A DNA stretch of 64,000 nt, from contig NC_088303.1 of NCBI RefSeq assembly GCF_032854445.1, positions 32,591,265 through 32,655,264 on the forward strand, in the 5' to 3' direction. The notes under the pieces are model-generated. The model was not told the DNA's origin and ran no database searches. It worked only from the letters and a program-made list of their open reading frames with translations. Within the stretch, counting starts at the first letter, position 1; the number at the start of each line of letters is the position of its first letter. The stretch comes from Liolophura sinensis (taxonomy: Eukaryota; Mollusca; Polyplacophora; Chitonida; Chitonidae). Below are positions 46,801-60,322 of this stretch, piece after piece. Position numbers and translations under genes: made by a program.

Positions 46801-49800
46801 CTAATTGTTTACCAGTATATAGGGGGACCTACCTACTTGTTATCCTAGTCTGGTTGTCTAACTGTGTTATGAGTTGTCTGCTGAGTATGTACTGCATATA
46901 GGTGTGTACTAATTAACCTAATTGTTTACCAGTATATAGGGGGACCTACCTGCTTGTTATCCTAGTCTGGTTGTCTAACTGTGTTATGAGTTGTCTGCTG
47001 AGTATGTACGGCATATAGGTGTGTACTAATTAACCTAATTGTTTACCTGTATATGGGGGACCTACCTGCTTGTTATCCTAGTCTGGTTGTCTAACTGTGT
47101 TATGAGTTGTCTGCTGAGTATGTACGGCATACAGGTGTGTACTAATTAACCTAATTGTTTACCTGTATATAGGGGGACCTACCTGCTTGTTATCCTAGTC
47201 TGGTTGTCTGACTGTGTTATGAGTTGTCTGCTGGGTATGTACTGCATATAGGTGTGTACTAATTAACCTAATTGTTTACCTGTATATAGGGGGACCTACC
47301 TGCTTGTTATCCTAGCCTGGTTGTCTGTGTTACGAGTTGTCTGTTGAGTATGTACTGCATATAGGTGTGTACTCATTAACCTAATTGTTTACCTGTATAT
47401 GGGGGACCTACCTGCTTGTTATCCTAGTCTGGTTGTCTAACTGTGTTATGAGTTGTCTGCTGAATATGTACTGCATATAGGTGTGTACTAATTAACCTAA
47501 TTGTTTACCAGTATATAGGGGGACCTACCTACTTGTTATCCTAGTCTGGTTGTCTGAGTGTGTTATGAGTTGTCTGCTGAGTATGTACGGCATACAGGTG
47601 TGTACTAGTTAACCTAATTGTTTACCTGTACATAGGGGGACCTACCTACTTGTTATCCTAGTCTGGTTGTCTAACTGTGTTATGAGTTGTCTGCTGAGTA
47701 TGTACTGCATATAGGTGTGTACTAATTAACCTAATTGTTTACCACTATATAGGGGGACCTACCTACTTGTTATCCTAGTCTGGTTGTCTGAGTGTGTTAT
47801 GAGTTGTCTGCTGAGTATGTACGGCATATAGGTGTGTACTAATTAACCTAATTGTTTACCTGTATATGGGGGACCTACCTGCTTGTTATCCTAGTCTGGT
47901 TGTCTAACTGTGTTATGAGTTGTCTGCTGAGTATGTACGGCATATAGGTGTGTACTAATTAACGTAATTGTTTACTTGTATATGGGGGACCTACCTGCTT
48001 GTTATCCTAGTCTGGTTGTCTAACTGTGTTATGAGTTGTCTGCTGAGTATGTACTGCATATAGGTGTGTACTAATTAACCTAATTGTTTACCTGTACATA
48101 GGGGGACCTACCTACTTGTTATCCTAGTCTGATTGTCTAACTGTGTTATGAGTTGTCGGCTGAGTATGTACTTCATATAGGTGTGTACTAATTAACGTAA
48201 TTGTTTAACAGTATATGGGGGACCTACCTGCTTGTTATCCTAGTTTGGTTGTCTAACTGTGTTATGAGTTGTCTGCTGAGTATGTACTGCATATAGGTGT
48301 GTACTAATTAACCTAATTGTTTACCTGTATATGGGGGACCTACCTGCTTGTTATCCTAGTTTGGTTGTCTAACTGTGTTATGAGTTGTCTGCTGACTATG
48401 TACGGCATACAGGTGTGTACTAATTAACCTAATTGTTTACCTGTATATGGGGGACCTACCTGCTTGTTATCCTAGTCTGGTTGTCTAACTGTGTTATGAG
48501 TTGTCTGCTGAGTATGTACGGCATACAGGTGTGTACTAATTAACCTAATTGTTTACCTGTATATGGGGGACCTACCTGCTTGTTATCCTAGTCTGGTTGT
48601 CTAACTGTGTTATGAGTTGTCTGCTGAGTATGTACGGCATTCTGGTGTGTACTAATTAACCTAATTGTTTACCTGTATATGGGGGACCTACCTGCTTGTT
48701 ATCCTAGTTTGGTTGTCTAACTGTGGTATGAGTTGTCTGCTGAGTATGTACGGCATACAGGTGTGTACTAGTTAACCTAATTGTTTACCTGTACATAGGG
48801 GGACCTACCTACTTGTTATCCTAGTCTGATTGTCTTACTGTGTTATGAGTTGTCTGCTGAGTATGTACGGCATACAGGTGTGTATTAATTAACCTAATTG
48901 TTTACCTGAATATGGGGGACCTACCTGCTTGTTATCCTAGTTTGGTTGTCTAACTGTGTTATGAGTTGTCTGTTGAGTATGTACGGCATACAGGTGTGTA
49001 CTAATTAACCTAATTGTTTACCAGTATATAGGGGGACCTACCTACTTGTTATCCTAGTCTGGTTGTCTAACTGTGTTATGAGTTGTCTGCTGAGTATGTA
49101 CTGCATATAGGTGTGTACTAATTAACCTAATTGTTTACCTGTATATGGGGGACCTACCTGCTTGTTATCCTAGTTTGGTTGTCTAACTGTGTTATGAGTT
49201 GTCTGTTGAGTATGTACGGCATACAGGTGTGTATTAATTAACCTAATTGTTTACCTGTACATAGGGGGACCTACCTGCTTGTAACCCTAGTCTGATTGTC
49301 TTACTGTGTTATGAGTTGTCTGCTGAGTATGTACTGCATACAGGTGTGTATTAATTAACCTAATTGTTTACCTGAATATGGGGGACCTACCTGCTTGTTA
49401 TCCTAGTTTGGTTGTCTAACTGTGTTATGAGTTGTCTGTTGAGTATGTACGGCATACAGGTGTGTACTAATTAACCTAATTGTTTACCTGTACATAGGGG
49501 GACCTACCTGCTTGTAACCCTAGTCTGATTGTCTTACTGTGTTATGAGTTGTCTGCTGAGTATGTACGGCATACAGGTGTGTATTAATTAACCTAATTGT
49601 TTACCTGAATATGGGGGACCTACCTGCTTGTTATCCTAGCCTGGTTGTCTAACTGTGTTATGAGTTGTTTGCTGAGTATGTACTGCATACAGGTGTGTAC
49701 TAATTAACCTAATTGTTTACCAGTATATGGGGGACCTACCTACTTGTTATCCTAGTCTGGTTGTCTGAGTGTGTTATGAGTTGTCTGCTGAGTATGTAAT

Positions 49801-52800
49801 TATTTACCTGTATATAGGGGGACCTACCTGCTGATGAGGACATGTTGATGACCGCACCACCTTTCCCTCCCTTGTCTTTGCGTAAGTACTGTATTCCTAG
49901 TAATGTACCACGAATGACACCTTTCTGATTAAACACAGAATGAGCATATTTTTTTATTTACCTGGTACTTCATTGGTGTTAAACATCTAGCTTAAGAGTT
50001 GTTCATTTGCAATTATGACACCTATTGGTCAGGTTTATGGGTGGAAGAAAAAAAGGGGGATCTTGTCCAGAGTATTCATAATCACCAACCTTCTACCAGG
50101 TAAATGTGTCTGACAAAAACTCCTGACAGCTGAAGCCGAGGGCTAGAGCGGGATTGGAATATACATGTGCAACCTCACTGGTCAAGGGACTGAGAGTCGC
50201 GCCAAGCTATAACCCATGAGATATGTGATTGGCAGCAGGGTTTCTCTGATAGACAAGTTAAATCGATATATATTTATCATACATGTATATTATGTTAAAT
50301 TTTGTGTATATCAGAATTACATTACACATACAATGATAGCAGGGATATTTGTCATTGGTTTTTATGAAGTTGTTATACACATAACCACATTTGTGTACCA
50401 GTACCTGTGAAGTGTGTACCATGTACCCTATTTCTTCTAAAATTTGGGAACACTGCTCGTTCATTTTAACCAATATATATGTAATTTTAGCAGGAATATT
50501 GAGTTTCTTTTTTCTCACATGGTTAGACCATCTGATGAACAACATACTCATATCTTTATTTTTCCAAAAGACTGGTAAGGAAATGTTATATTCTACTTTC
50601 AACACTACTAATATTTATCCCAAATTTTAGAAGGATTAGGGTATGTAAAGTATGAATGTGTAGCCATAATATACAAATTACTTACTAAATTGATATCCAC
50701 TGTCAATTCCCATTTGATTTCATGTCCTAGTCCAGCATTATTGCACACAATGTCGATGTTGCCAAATGTTTCCTTGCATTTTGAAAAGGCACCTGAAAGT
50801 GAACAGATAAGTCAAGTTTTAAAGCATACATGAAACACTTCGTTTTTATTTCTTAATACGGAGTTTAGGATGTGGTATAACAGCACAGAAAAGCTTCTTG
50901 GCTTTCTAATTTCTGCGTAAAACGGCTTTAAATTACAGCTTTCCTAATAAGGTCTAGTATATTCAGTCTGGTAAGCAAATAGCCTACTGTGATGACATCA
51001 ACGGCGATAGCTATCAATCAAAACAACTTTGATGTGGGCAAAGCCTGAATATCAAGTATGGTACAATCAGTATGCATATGCATGTTTTTCAGTTCTAAAT
51101 ATTCTCGAGCATTGCGACAAAATAAGCATAAAATAAAGGGGTTGTTAAGTAGAAAAAATATATAATATGCCACAAAAAAAAAAGAAAAATTTAACATATC
51201 TTTCTTCATTGCCGTGAAACCATACTCTTCATTTTGTCTTAATGTGACCTTTTCTTGTTTCCTTTAAACACTGCAATACATGTAGCTAAATAAGCAGTTA
51301 TAGATCTGTGAATTTAATTATTATGTATAGTTCTGTTCAATTGCTTTTGCATTGCTATACGTAACAACCTTATTCATTTGTTCCCAAAATGTCACATCAC
51401 TCTCGGTTGTAACAGTACTGCCCCTACGCTCATCCTCAAAGTGTGAGATGCTGACTGTCCATGCGTTCCCCACGTCACACCAAACTGTATGAACACTGCC
51501 CCTACCCTCACCCTCCCAGTATGAGATGCTCACTGTCCGTTTGTTCCTGATATGTCACACCACACTGTATGAACACTGCCCCTACCCTCACCCTCCCAGT
51601 ATGAGATGCTGACTGTCCGTTTGTTCCTGATATGTCACACCACACTGGATGAACACTGCCCCTACCCTCACCCTCTCACTATGAGATGCTCACTGTCCAT
51701 TTGTTCCTGAGATGTCACACCACACTGTATGAACACTGCCCCTACCTTCACCCTCCCAGTATGAGATGCTCCCTGTCCATTTGTTCCTGATATGTCACAC
51801 CACACTGTATGAAGACTGCCCCTACCCTCACCCTCACAGTATGAGACACCTACTGTCCATTTGTTCCTGATATGTCACACCACACTGTATGAAGACTGCC
51901 CCTACCCTCACCCTCCCAGTATGAGACACCTACTGTCCATTTGTTCCTGAGATGTCAAATCACACCTTATGAAGACTGCCCCACCCGTGACCCTCACAGT
52001 ATGAGACACTTACTGTCCATTTGTTCCTGAGATGTCAAATCACACCTTATGAACACTGCCCTACAGCACCCTCTCAGTATTAGACACTTACTGTCCATTT
52101 GCTCCTGAGATGTCAAATCACACTGTATGAACACTGCCCCACCCTCACCCGCTCGGTATGAGATACTTACTGTATATATGTCCCTGAGATGTCACACCAC
52201 ACTGTATGAACACTGCCCCTACCCTCACCCTCCCAGTATGAGACACTTACTGTCCATTTGTTCCTGAGATGTCACATCACACTGTATGAAGATTGCTTTA
52301 CCATCACCATGCTGACTTGTGAACTCTTTCACAGTTGTCTCCCCCTGCTCAGGGTTAAGATCTGTGACGCAAACCTGAAACATGCACAGGAAACATCTGT
52401 TTTGTTTTTTTGCCTTATAAACGCCAAAAATCAATGTGACTTGAATTCTTCTGTTCATGTATGTAATATGGCCTTACTGGCTCAGATGGTTGAAAATCGG
52501 GAATTGCTTGCTGCAACTGTCATGTACAACACCTTAATAGATCAGCAGTATCGAACTCTCCTTGTTTCAGGGGCGGCACAGATATGTATCAGTACATGAC
52601 ACTCTGGTTTCTTCCACCCATAAACCTCTCAAAACAAAATCTCAAATTGAGCACAGATTTGATTTATTCAAATAAATAAATAAATACTTCTTCATAATGT
52701 AATACTTGAATACTTTCACATATATGATGACAATCATTTTTTGTGAGGTGGGGGATGGGGGGAGAGGGGGTAAAACAGATTGAACGCCCAGAGCATACTA

Positions 52801-53858
52801 CCACTCTTTACCAGGTTCATGTACCTGATCAACAAAACCTCTGCTTTGTACTAAGCTGAAGCTGAATGAACAAAAGCTGCCGGATTCCAATCTGTGACCT
52901 CATTGCAGTTTATCAGGTTGCTGGCAGATCTTCCTACGTACATCTAGAGAGCTAGTATAAAGAGGCTTGTATACTAGTATTTCTATATACATCTCACGAC
53001 TGTCTCTGAAATTGCCAGTATTTTATTTGCTGTCATAATTAATATTATCTTGTCTGAGCTATATTAAATCAAAAAAAATGTAAATGTCAGAAAATTTACA
53101 TTGCAAGTTAAGACATGTTTAGATGAAATAAAATTCTCTTCAGGTTTATAAATTTTTTTTTTTTTCACATGTTATTTGTTTTTTCTTGACATGAAACCCT
53201 GGACTCTGCATATGTTTACTAGTATGACAGAAAATGAAAGTACACCATTACTTAGTGTACAGGTGTTTATTCCCTTGTACGATATACAGTAATTCAAGAC
53301 TCAGCAGCCCTTTACTTCATGGTCTGCCACACTAATAAGAGGATATATAATTATAATGTGCTACAGGCCCATGGCCAACTATGGCTCAGGAATCGCCTTG
53401 CTCACTGACTCCCTATACACACCTGACATTTAGCTACAGGAATGTTGGTCTTTCCCCTTAGATTTAGAGATAAAATGACAAATATATCTCTTCAGCATTC
53501 TGATTATGATACACACATGGGCTGTGCAACTTGTCTCTTGTAGGTCGGCCACATTTCATTGTATATAGTTATAACTACGGTACTACTGTACTGTATAAAA
53601 GTTTCTTGCCTGTACTTGGTTTGCATGTGGAAGGATTGCAAAATGTCTGGTCAATGAATGTTTTCAGTTGATCATCCAGGCCGTATGGATCAGTAACCTC
53701 CCACCATAATGCTGGCCGCCATCATATAAGTGAAATATTCTTGAGTACGGCCTAAAACACCAATCAATTAAATGAATAAATTAAGCACACAGCGTGCAAG
53801 TACATCTGAGCAGGCAGAAAGTGCATGTTCATGATTTTATTTCATAAGTACTAATATC

Positions 53859-53907
<49 letters not shown>

Positions 53908-56900
53908 TGTATTATATATATTTCATATATGTGTAAATATGTATATCCTTTTGTCCATAAAATTGAAAAGCCTAGTATAAAGATGAACAGTACGGTTTAT
54001 ACAATGTTGCAAAACCTCAGCTATTCCTTTGGTTTCCAGTTATTTTTCTTTTTATATGCACATTTTTTTACTTTTAACAGATACATAATTAGGCACCAGG
54101 ACTTTAATGATAATTACAGATATGCAAATATGCACAGAGTACAAGTGTTTTCATAACTGAATAATGTATATAATTGCCCTTTAACACATCTGTATAGCAG
54201 TTAGCCTCATATGTCGAGTATTAATTAAAGATCAGATGAGCTATGCCGCTCAACACTGCAAACAAATTGTCTGACGAACATTGTATGTATCTTTTGTAAA
54301 TTGTATTCTGTGTTGATCACAGAACCTAATTAGGGAACAGAAATATAATTAAGAATATATATATATATACACACATGTACATACCACCAGCAAAAAATTG
54401 AGCTGATGTATATACATGTATGTGTACCACCGTTGTAACCAGGAAGGCAATACTGTAATTTTACTTGTTAGAAAATGAAATTCAGCAATATGTAGTATGC
54501 AGGGGAATAATATTGGACAGATTTTCATGTCTGTTCAATGCAGTGAAAAGGAAATGAAAAATCCTATCAAAATTAGTAAAAAGAATTCTCTAGTATAATT
54601 ATTCCGATCCTGACTCATCAGATTCATTTTTATGTACTATGATATATAATTATACATACATGACATAGAGAGTATTATCAGATTTCCTGTAGTTCTTACA
54701 CAGAATAAGACTCATTCATATTCCCTGAGATTTTACAATTAAAGGAAGTATGAATTAAGTGGCTCCTTAACTGATCTTCATATATGCATGTATACATACA
54801 CTTGACACTTGAACTGATTCGCATACGGTATCACTATGTCTGTGCAGTGTATAGATGAGGATTTAGTTCTGCTCTGTGTTCATTTACAGTTAAAAGGACA
54901 GGAAATCTGATCAAGACTCATACTTTCTCATTCACAGTAAAAGAGAAAACTTTTTTCTTCTCTGATATATTTTAGGATCACACGGGATATTTCTGTGACT
55001 GTGCAAGAAATCAAGTTATTATGACAAAGTCACGTCAAAATACACTTGATCATCATGTGATTCAATATCAATCATTGATGACTGTATGGATTGTTGCTGG
55101 ATTAACTATTAATTGTAAATCATACTGTCTGTACTATAATTGCCGAGTGGCAAGATCTTTTAAGATGCATGGCCTTTTTCATAATCCACGATTCGTGTTC
55201 GGGACCGGTAGATCCAGGATCAATCCTTGATCGAGTCACACCTAAGACTTTAAAAGAGGAAGTTGTAACTTCCTCGCTTGGCGTTCAGCATGGAGGGGAT
55301 AGTGCAACGACTGGTTGACCCGTATCAGTATAATGGCTCGGGCGGGGCGGCTTACTTGCCTTCGGTAAGTCGTCTCAGTGAAGCAGCACTAAATAAAAGA
55401 GCGGTGGAAATCCGTCCTGCAACAAGGAGGCACATTATACGTACATGCACCCTAATGGTTCCTTCGTCGTCATATGACTGAAAAATTGTTGAGTACGACG
55501 TTAAACCCCAAGCACTCACTCACTCACTCACGATTCGTGTACACGTCCAGTAGGTTTAGACATAGTAGGTGACAGAGAATAATGCAGTGTGAAATGTAAG
55601 TGATGTAAACAAAATAATAACTGACAACCAGTTTCTCTATCTCCATGTAAAAGCATGTAGGCAATCTCAAAATTTCAAATGACTTTTTCCTAACAACTGC
55701 ACATTATAGCCCATCCATTACTCAGATAGAACAGAGTATCATCAGTTGCATCAGAGGGCTTATACATCCACTAAGTTGTACCATTTATAAACTTTTGTAT
55801 ACAAGTTAATATTACAAAGACTTGCTGCCCAAAATTTATTTATTTATTTATTAAATTTGTTTGTATTGCGTTACTCGAGAATTTTTCACTTATACACTGA
55901 AGTGCCCAGCGTAAATCTCAGACCTTTGGCACGTTTCTGATGAACTTTCCTACATGTGACATACAGAAGTACACACCATACTTTTAGCATGTATAAAAGA
56001 CAAAAACCTCACAAGTGTCATCAACCACTTATGTCACCAAAGCCCCATAAGCAGTCAGAGCAGGAGGATCTGCAATTTTCTGTCCAACGCCGGGTTTGAA
56101 CCTGCACCTTGCAATTAGAATCATGGCAATTAAGTGTTTCTGATTACTTTCTCTCAAAAAAGGTTGATCCACTGCTATATATCTGCATATGTATTTTCAG
56201 AGTCACCTCAAAATAGGCCCACATGTTACTTGAACTCCTGAGCTGATTTTATTGGCTATAAAGTGTTAAACCATACCCTCAATACTTGGTCATAAGGGGT
56301 AACTTGAGATGGTCATGTTAACAGAAGGAAAGCAAAATCTCTTCAGTGGTGTAACTCAGTAAACATGGAATTTAACTGAGCCCACAATACTGGTATTGGG
56401 GTATGCTGCATACTTCACCTCCCATTGCCCCTATCTATCTGTTTGGGTGAAGACATTTACTCTGCAAACTACGTGAGAAAGGCATATTGATGGAGGGTAC
56501 ACTGAGCTGTATTGATATAATCATTATATACACATAACACTGTAAACATTCCAGTTACCGTGGATAAAAAAAACAGGATTTGAGAATACAAACAAGTACA
56601 GGCAAGACTTCAGGAATCTGATGTTTTTTTAGTGTACTGTAAGTATTATAACATCCACCTCAGCCTGGTGAGATAAATCATAGTGACTGACCCAGTTCTT
56701 CAAGAGTGATTGAAGACCCCCCTTGAGCCAGTCCAAACAACTAGTCCTCGCTTAGAAGGTTTTAAGCTTTCACATCTGATCTAAATTTATTTTGTTATTT
56801 AATACTGCCTCTGCCATTCAAGGAATATAATTGTGAAACATGTATCACTAGCTTGATCACTGATCCACATACACATGTAGATTAATGTGCACACATGTGT

Positions 56901-58708
56901 ATAATTAATAGGCTTTCTGGATGATCATAATATTATTTATTTATATTATTTATATTATTTATCTGTTGATTTTCCATCCATGCGGGCCATTATACTGTAA
57001 AATACATTGCTCTGAATTTTTTGAAATCACATTGCGTTTTAATTTACAAAGAAAGTTTGATTTATTTATTTATTTATTTATTTGATTGGTGTTTTACGCC
57101 ATCAAGAAAATTTGAATAATTAAGATTTATCTTGTGAAGTACTATGATGACAAATGGAGACAAATGCATTCGCTGCATCTGAGTGTCGGACTGACACACC
57201 TGTAGGCTATACAATGAGTCTTGTATTAATTGTACTGTAGCAGTCCTAGGCCTATATACATCATGTTAATTTTACTAACTGAGTCTGCAGCCTATAATTA
57301 GATGTAAAGTATAACTTCTGTTATTTAATTTTATGTTCAGGTTTCATGTTTTGTGCCAATTAATATTTTAAAGCTAAACAGTGTATACTTAGTGGTATAC
57401 ATTTTGATGTGAATAAATCTATTACCTACAATCATACAGCATTTGACATATTTTAATAATGAAAGCTGGGCTTCAAAGGCCAGAAGAGCATGTACAAGCT
57501 GAGCATCAGCTTCATGGTGCTTTCTAAGTATACCTTTCATGAGTATCAGATCTTCGCTCTACATGTACATGTCACACACACATGACAATAGCACATATAT
57601 GTATATGTATATAGGCCTATGGTACCTCCAATATATACATGTATATAGGCCTATGGTACCTCCAATACATACATGTATATAGGCCTATGGTACCTCCAAT
57701 ATATACATGTATATAGGCCTATGGTACCTCCAATACATACATGTATATAGGCCTATGGTACCTCCAATACATACATGTATATAGGCCTATGGTACCTCCA
57801 ATACATACATGTATATAGGCTTTTGGTACCTCCAATACACACATGTATATAGGCCTATGGTACCTCCAATACATACATGTATATAGGCCTATGGTACCTC
57901 CAATACATACATGTATATATGCCTATGGTACCTCCAATACATACATGTATATATACCCCAATGCCTACATGTATATAGGCCTACAGCACCTCCAACACAT
58001 ACATGTATATACGCCTATGGTACCTCCAATGCATATATGTATATAGGCCTACAGCACCTCCAATACATACATGTATATACGCCTATGGTACCTGCAATAC
58101 ATATGTATGTAGAGCCTAACTACAGATACACAAATAGTACATGCATCTAATCTTTACTTTCAAAGGGTGCATCGCAATACTTGTACATTTCTCGTCAGTC
58201 AGAAAAGACTCACTTTTTGTACAATACATGTGCTTATAATTAAATAATTGTGTTCTTACAAATTTGTGCTAAGGTCTGTCAGCAACCTGCAGATGGTCGT
58301 GGGTTTCCCCAGGGCTCTGCCTGGTTTCCTGCCATCATAATGCTGGTTGCTGTTGTATACGTGAAAAAGTATGGCGCAATAAACCAATTAAATAAAAACA
58401 TAAATAAACTTTGTGTTAAGTATTCATCTTTTCATGCCATTGTTGATCTGAGGTAAACCACTGGCAAGAAATGTTTAGTGCGCTACATCATAATATTAGG
58501 CAACCTATTTTTATATGATATATGAAAATTGACACCTGTCTGACAGATAAATGGATAGTGAGAGGTGAAACCGTGTAGATTTCCTGTGTACGTTGTGCAA
58601 TACTGTCTTACGTACCTTGGCTCCCTTCTTCAGTAGAGCTTCACACAACCCCTTCCCAATCCCCTGAGCTCCACCAGTCACCAGAGCCACTTTGCCTGTC
58701 AACTGCAT
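42936..58708 (-). CDS. HPGD: 15-hydroxyprostaglandin dehydrogenase, copy B (intact)
   Basis: Exons on minus are 58708-58616, 52374-52251, 50792-50686, 49924-49828, 45543-45467, 44091-43943 and 43038-42936: 750 nt, 249 residues plus TAG. All junctions are GT-AG and phases match (0,1,0,1,0,2). This cytosolic NAD+-dependent short-chain dehydrogenase is the first step of prostaglandin/eicosanoid inactivation in animals. Visible motifs are TGGAQGIG (11-18), Asp36 ending beta-2 (NAD preference), NNAG (90-93), the catalytic Ser138 in INMSSSAG, and Tyr151/Lys155 in YCATK, at the same numbers as the human enzyme. Human HPGD has 266 residues; the shorter C-terminus here is the main difference. Substrate in this animal is inferred. 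Introns 2 and 4 begin with donor-derived tandem arrays. Confidence 0.95.
43843..43893. repeat. (AT)n microsatellite, HPGD intron 6, copy B
   Basis: Counterpart of 25546-25606, shorter by several dinucleotides, preceded by 'gtgtgtgtgtgcgtgtgtg'. Confidence 0.9.
44510..44757 (-). mobile_element. SINE family A head-containing copy, copy B
   Basis: Counterpart of 26215-26462 in HPGD intron 5, with the same boundaries. Point differences and a small insertion ('gcttgaacc') lie in the box-B region. Confidence 0.8.
46258..49835. repeat. ~117-bp minisatellite at the exon 4 donor of HPGD, copy B (~30 units)
   Basis: Same unit and anchoring as 27970-30866. It ends exactly at the true exon 4 donor (49828/49827). 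Units are very regular, with few length changes. Positions of variant blocks (for example 'tcttactg', 'ttggttgtc', 'tacggcatac') show higher-order patterns of neighbouring units being copied together. Confidence 0.95.
51379..52290. repeat. 80-bp minisatellite from the exon 2 junction of HPGD, copy B (~11 units)
   Basis: Counterpart of 32398-33440 with about two fewer units at the distal end. On the gene strand each unit includes the exon 2 end and its donor. The true exon 2 ends at 52251. Confidence 0.95.
53696..53780 (+). mobile_element. SINE family A 3' fragment, copy B
   Basis: Counterpart of 34843-34925 in HPGD intron 1, nearly identical. Confidence 0.85.
53863..53904. repeat. (AT)n microsatellite, HPGD intron 1, copy B
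   Basis: Counterpart of 35009-35052. Confidence 0.85.
55199..55530 (+). mobile_element. SINE family B, insertion present only in copy B
   Basis: Begins 'tcgggaccggtagatcc', contains the box-B-like 'gatcgagtcacacc', the body 'cctcgcttggcgttcagcat' and 'catatgactgaaaaattgtt', and ends 'gacgttaaaccccaagcact' plus (cact)n. It is flanked by 'cacgattcgtgt' at 55187-55198 and 55529-55540 (the first two bases overlap the tail). Copy A at 36338-36350 has a single, empty 'cacgattcgtgt'. This filled/empty pair proves a recent insertion. It lies in HPGD intron 1, antisense to the gene. Confidence 0.95.
55832..56152 (-). mobile_element. SINE family C, copy B
   Basis: Counterpart of 36640-36960 in HPGD intron 1, with the same (attt)n tail and box-B-like right end. 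Confidence 0.65.
57057..57112 (-). mobile_element. SINE family A tail fragment, copy B
   Basis: Counterpart of 37855-37906, with an expanded (ttta)n run. Confidence 0.7.
57590..58106. repeat. 34-bp minisatellite, HPGD intron 1, copy B (~15 units)
   Basis: Same unit as 38370-39195 with about nine fewer units. The right-hand units show the same 'aggcctacagcacctcc' variants as copy A, so the length difference lies in the left or central part. Confidence 0.95.
58275..58412 (+). mobile_element. SINE family A, 5'-truncated, copy B
   Basis: Counterpart of 39362-39497. Confidence 0.8.
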
Positions 58709-60322
58709 TCTGTACTCTACAGTTCTCCCTGTCCGTTATTGCCGTGGTTTATGCCGACTTGTGCTGTCTGAACGGTGGAGTGTACCCTGAATCCCAGCAG
58801 TAGTGGTCATAGTACACCTACGTTGTCTTATTTATGCGTGTAAACTAGGTCGAACACCTCGTCGGTAGACCTAGTCCGACTAGCGGGGGCGTGGTCTAAA
58901 CCAAGCACGCCTGTGCTCGATGTCGTGAACCCAGTTCACCCCACTTTACGGCATAAACACTTCGTTCCAAAACGAAAGCTGAGCGTATCTGTGTGTGACT
59001 TTCGTGGAGTTACAAGGTGTTTGTGGGAGCAACCCAATACCCTGCTAAAGCTTACAGTGAAAATGGACTGGGTGGAATACATGCAGTTGATTTGAAGTAA
59101 AAAAGGAGAACGTGACCAAGTAACTACAGACTGAAAACATTTGGTATGCTGTTGTTGTTGCTTTCTGTTTCCGGCATACTCTGATGTAGTCAGTTCAGCC
59201 CAGATTAGCGACATGTAAGCCAAGTTGACCGCAGTATACATCAATTTTGGAGCTGTTAACTTAAACCAGCAAATATAAATTTTAAATTTTATTTTTAAAA
59301 TTAGTGCCACGGGGTAGAGTGACGGCAATTCATTGATTTATTTATTTATTTATTTGATTGCTTGCTGTGTTACGCCGTACTCAAGAATATTTCACTTATA
59401 CGACGGCGGCCAGCATTATGGTGGGAGGAAACCGGGCACAGCCCGGGGGAAACCCACAACCATCCGCAGGTTGCTGCAAGACCTTCCCACGTACATCCGG
59501 AGAGGAAGTCAGCATGAGCTGGACTTGAACTCACAGCGACTGCATTGGTGAGAGACTCCTGGGTCATTACGCTGCGCTAGCACGCTAACCGACTGAGCCA
59601 CGGAGGCCCCGCAATTCATTGAAGAACCAACTTTTCACAATAAACATCAGATAAGGGACTGCTCATTGACTAACAAAAGGATCAACCTGGTTTTTACAAC
59701 TGCCAGAATGTGTTTTTTTTTCTTTTTTTCTTCAAGGCAACAAAGAGAGCACATTCAATCATGCAAAAATGTTCCATTCAGATATATATAGTATGTCGCA
59801 GTTATTAAGCCACATTTATATTTCAGACACATTTTTTAATCAAAATATTGTAACATCTCGCATTACATGGACGCAGGCTCCTGTTTTTCACTTGATAGCT
59901 GGTTATTTTGCTTTATCCAAGCGGCTGCATATTTACTACATTAGATATCCATTTCATGGAAACTGTACAATTTAAACCAGACTTCATATATATTCACCTT
60001 GTCAGTAAAATTTATAGCAAAACAAAGTCAATGGGGAGACCGAAAAGTGTTGCCGTTTTATTAGCCATAAAAAGAAGCATCAGCCTTAAACTTTCTGCCA
60101 CTGACCACCATCGTGTGTATAGCCCACTGGGTGTCTATTATTTAGAGGTGTCATAAGCTGGGCAGAGCCCTTTGGCTGGTAAGGGCATACAGTGGGCAAT
60201 ATACACAACTTACCTCAAAGATGGCTGCCATTGCAAGCCATCTATATCAGTGATTGAATTGTCCTTTATATTATAATAAGCTGTCACAGGTGATTTATGC
60301 TCTTTTTCTGTCTAGTTCTGTT
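58709..60322. promoter_or_regulatory. Divergent intergenic region HPGD / FG-GAP gene, copy B
   Basis: Counterpart of 39802-41404. The GC-richer block next to HPGD (58770-59000) is almost unchanged. A strong acceptor 'ctctttttctgtctag' ends just before the FG-GAP exon. Confidence 0.45.
59337..59610 (-). mobile_element. SINE family A, full length with target duplication, copy B
   Basis: Counterpart of 40436-40689, flanked by 'gcaattcattga' at 59325-59336 and 59611-59622. Its head keeps eight bases ('agcacgct') in the A-box region that are missing in copy A, giving the more complete promoter. Confidence 0.92.
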
